The position numbers and the translations under genes are program-made. A stretch of DNA of 64,000 nt from a bacterium (lineage in GTDB: Bacteria; Sysuimicrobiota; Sysuimicrobiia; Sysuimicrobiales; Humicultoraceae). The stretch is from NCBI GenBank assembly GCA_031082185.1, contig JAVHLI010000005.1, positions 124,001 through 188,000 of the forward strand. The letters are read 5' to 3'. Each line of letters starts with the position of its first letter. Positions within the stretch are counted from its first letter, which is position 1. The notes below the pieces were generated by a model, which was given only the letters and a program-made list of their open reading frames with translations, was not told where the DNA came from and made no database searches. Below, one piece after another: positions 62,097 through 64,000 of this stretch.

Positions 62097-62981
62097 TCAT
62101 CCCAGCAGGATCAGGGCCGTCCCGGCAAGCGCGATCATTGTCCCGAGCACGATCCAGACTGTGATCGTCTCCTGACCGCGCAGGAGGACCGGACTGGCGA
62201 TCAGCACCACGAGCGCCTGCAGGTTGTACAGCACCGACGCGATGGCGACAGGGGCGTGCCGGAGTGCCGTGAAGAGCAGCAGGATCGCCATGGTGTTGAA
62301 AAGAGCGCTGCCCAGCAGGTCGCCGCGGAGCCAATCCCTGCCGGCCGGCCACCGGGCCGATCGGTAGAAGGCCGACCAGAGCAGATGGGCCAGCAGCGCC
62401 GTGGCCGCGCCCACGGCGGCGCCCAGGATCGGCGCCGGCGTCAGGATAAGTCCGAACCGTCGCGCGGTATCGCCAAGGGCGAACGCGGCGGCTCCTGCCA
62501 ACGCCATCGCTATTCCCACCATGTCCAGGGCCCGCGGGCCCACGCGGCCTGCCTGGCGTCCAGTCCAAAGGCTGATCCAGAGACCGACTGTAACAGTGGC
62601 CAACCCAACGACCTGCCAGGGGCGTAGTAGCTCGCCGAGAAAGAGGTAGCCGAACAGCAACGTGAAGATGCTGTTGCTCAGCCGGATGGCGGTGGAGAGA
62701 GCAGGTCCCAGGCGCCGGATGGTCTGGTACGCGAGATTCCGGCCCAGCAGCGTGCCGGCTATCCCCCCGGCGGCGAACATGAGGATTGAGATCGGGTGGA
62801 TCGCCGGCAGCAGCCCACCCAGAGCAGCAGCAGCCAGGATGGTCGAGAAGATCAGGACGTTTGTGGCGATGCTTACCAGGACCCCGGCTTCAGGGGCAAC
62901 CGCCACCATGAAGCGCCTTGCCAGGACCGTGCTGATCCCGAACGACAGCGCGGCGGCCAGCGCCGCGAGTTCCCCGGTCAC
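62097..62981 (-). CDS. EamA/DMT-family transporter
   Basis: The 294-residue protein has ten predicted membrane helices arranged as two EamA repeats (about 1-135 and 150-290). The second repeat ends with the motif VILIASPVLLRGQETITVW-like text followed by a last helix. Members of the drug/metabolite superfamily export amino acids, nucleotides or small metabolites; substrate is unknown. ATG at 62981 gives a normal length. The upstream region is shared with the divergent prepilin gene. Confidence 0.88.
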   Translation of the reverse strand: MTGELAALAAALSFGISTVLARRFMVAVAPEAGVLVSIATNVLIFSTILAAAALGGLLPAIHPISILMFAAGGIAGTLLGRNLAYQTIRRLGPALSTAIRLSNSIFTLLFGYLFLGELLRPWQVVGLATVTVGLWISLWTGRQAGRVGPRALDMVGIAMALAGAAAFALGDTARRFGLILTPAPILGAAVGAATALLAHLLWSAFYRSARWPAGRDWLRGDLLGSALFNTMAILLLFTALRHAPVAIASVLYNLQALVVLIASPVLLRGQETITVWIVLGTMIALAGTALILLG

Positions 62982-63073
62982 CGGACCCGGCGCCGCAGGG
63001 CGCCCCCCCCGAAGAACCCGGCACCCACGGCCGATAGCAGCAGTGCACGGTGCAGTCGCGAAGGGGGTCCCGC

Positions 63074-63766
63074 GTGTACGCCACCACGCCCAATCATTCT
63101 GCCTGCGGTCCGCCGGCCGCGCACAGGGGCCTGTCGCTCATCGAGTTGGCACTGGCATTGGGCCTGACAGCGATGGCCGCAGCCGGGCTGATGGGGCTCG
63201 TTCGCATGGCCTCGCAGGCGGCGATCCTCGCCGGAGACGGGCTCGACGGGCAGCAGGGTGCCAGGCGGGCCATGGAACGGGTCACCGAAGAACTCCGCTG
63301 GGCAGAAACGGTGGTGGCCGATGCCGCGTGCGCGCCCCTTGAACTGTGCCCAAGCCGGGTAATGGTGCGAATTCCTCCGGGCAACCCCTACCGTCGGGCC
63401 GAGTCCTACGAGGTCGCCTTCCAGTACAACCCCAGGCAGCGCGAGATCGAGCGCCGGTTGGGGCGCGGGGTCAACAATCTGGCCTCGCGGATCGACGCGC
63501 TCCAGATCACCTATCACGACGCGGAGGGCACCCTGACACTGATTCCATCGGAGGTGGCGCGCGTTCGGATCGCGATCGTGGCCAGAGCCCGCACCAGCCG
63601 TCCGGTATACATGGAGAGCACGGTCTCCCTCCGGAACCGACGGATCCGCTACGTCGCCCCCACACAGACGCCGGCCTGGAGGCCTTCTCCCAGAGGGTAC
63701 GGAGAACCGGCCCCGCCTGCCCCGGTCCTGCCACCGGGCCCGCCCGGTCCAGGAGAAGCACGCTAG
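63074..63766 (+). CDS. Type IV prepilin-like protein (PilW/pseudopilin type)
   Basis: The 230-residue protein has a prepilin leader: after about 23 residues comes HRG-LSLIELALALGLTAMAAAG, matching the G/x-x-x-x-E cleavage and methylation motif with Glu at mature position 5. The C-terminal domain is of the PilW or GspJ kind (EELRWAETVV, YRRAESYEVAFQYN), with a Pro-rich tail. It may be a minor pseudopilin for DNA uptake or secretion. No other pilus genes are beside it. The GTG at 63074 has AAGGGGG 6 nt upstream. Confidence 0.8.
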   Translation: MYATTPNHSACGPPAAHRGLSLIELALALGLTAMAAAGLMGLVRMASQAAILAGDGLDGQQGARRAMERVTEELRWAETVVADAACAPLELCPSRVMVRIPPGNPYRRAESYEVAFQYNPRQREIERRLGRGVNNLASRIDALQITYHDAEGTLTLIPSEVARVRIAIVARARTSRPVYMESTVSLRNRRIRYVAPTQTPAWRPSPRGYGEPAPPAPVLPPGPPGPGEAR

Positions 63767-63793
63767 TACGCCGCAGGCGCTCACGGCGGCAGG

Positions 63794-64000
63794 CTACACG
63801 CAGTACTTGCGGTACGAGAACGTGCACGGAGGACCTGCCGCGACCTGCATGCAGCCGGCGTGGAGATCCATCAGGATTGAGACCCCGGTCTGGTAGCGCT
63901 CGGCCTCCGGCAATGCCGGGTTGGAATGCCGGCAGACCGACTCGGGGTGACCCTCGTGGTCCTGCAGGATCGTCCGCATGGTGCCGGCGGAGATCGGGCC
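63794..64000 (-). CDS. C45-family peptidase / acyltransferase-like protein, C-terminal fragment
   Basis: Only the last 68 residues lie inside the window; the reading frame runs off the right edge. The segment ILQDHEGHPESVCRH and the later SILMDL...AAGPPCTF match the C-terminus of C45 Ntn hydrolases (acyl-CoA:6-APA acyltransferase-like). In these, DHxGxPxSICRH and MWVAPGPPC are typical. The nucleophile Cys is outside. Substrate is unknown. It is convergent with the prepilin gene, 27 nt away. Confidence 0.75.
   Translation of the reverse strand, partial: GPISAGTMRTILQDHEGHPESVCRHSNPALPEAERYQTGVSILMDLHAGCMQVAAGPPCTFSYRKYCV

Overview
The window is a dense, GC-rich bacterial chromosome segment of roughly 55 genes. 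I see no phage, insertion sequence or CRISPR array. From 1 to 49,900 nearly everything lies on the minus strand; rpsT is the main exception. From 49,900 to the right end, strands alternate and functions are more accessory. T-box leaders, heterotetrameric GlyRS, SpoVS, CsaB beside a DUF5693 protein, HrcA/CIRCE and a PgpH-type HD protein together point to a Terrabacteria lineage: deep-branching Bacillota, Armatimonadota, or the CSP1-3/Sysuimicrobiota group. That placement is inference, as no 16S gene is present. SpoVS alone does not show sporulation, because non-sporulating thermophiles also carry it.

Reading in the direction of transcription (right to left): tRNA-Val; a threonine T-box leader, a small lipoprotein gene and thrS; comEC and holA; rpsT (plus strand) divergent from murJ; a CIRCE-controlled hrcA-dnaJ-prmA-rsmE unit; a complete argC-J-B-D-G-H-argR operon without argF; phoH, a short PgpH-like gene, ybeY, dgkA, a CorC-type CBS protein, DUF502 and cdd; an MgtE-sensor-like gene with an Nramp-like transporter, recO and a small membrane protein; a compact glycine T-box leader with glyQ-glyS; ppdK, dgt, hppA and hpf; a conserved unknown, secA and lnt; prfB with a +1 programmed frameshift, DUF2993, DUF5693, csaB; spoVS and the start of prs.

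The right-hand 14 kb holds a DUF2207 protein, a polar amino-acid ABC permease and binding protein without their ATPase, a 2-hydroxyacid dehydrogenase, rlmD, a nitroreductase, a LolA-like secreted protein, two thioredoxin-fold proteins, a zinc alcohol dehydrogenase, a B3/4-domain protein with a COG1313 radical SAM enzyme, an EamA exporter, an orphan prepilin-like protein and the 3' end of a C45-family peptidase.

The most notable points are: (1) an Nramp homologue lacking the TM6 methionine, paired with a stand-alone MgtE-type Mg2+-sensor protein, probably a two-part Mg2+ uptake system; (2) a very short glycine T-box with a Gly codon in the terminal loop of Stem I, in contrast to the canonical Thr T-box in the same window; (3) strong promoters placed so close to start codons that argC, prfB and the LolA-like gene should have leaderless or near-leaderless mRNAs; (4) an apolipoprotein N-acyltransferase fused to a degenerate CPBP-like membrane domain.
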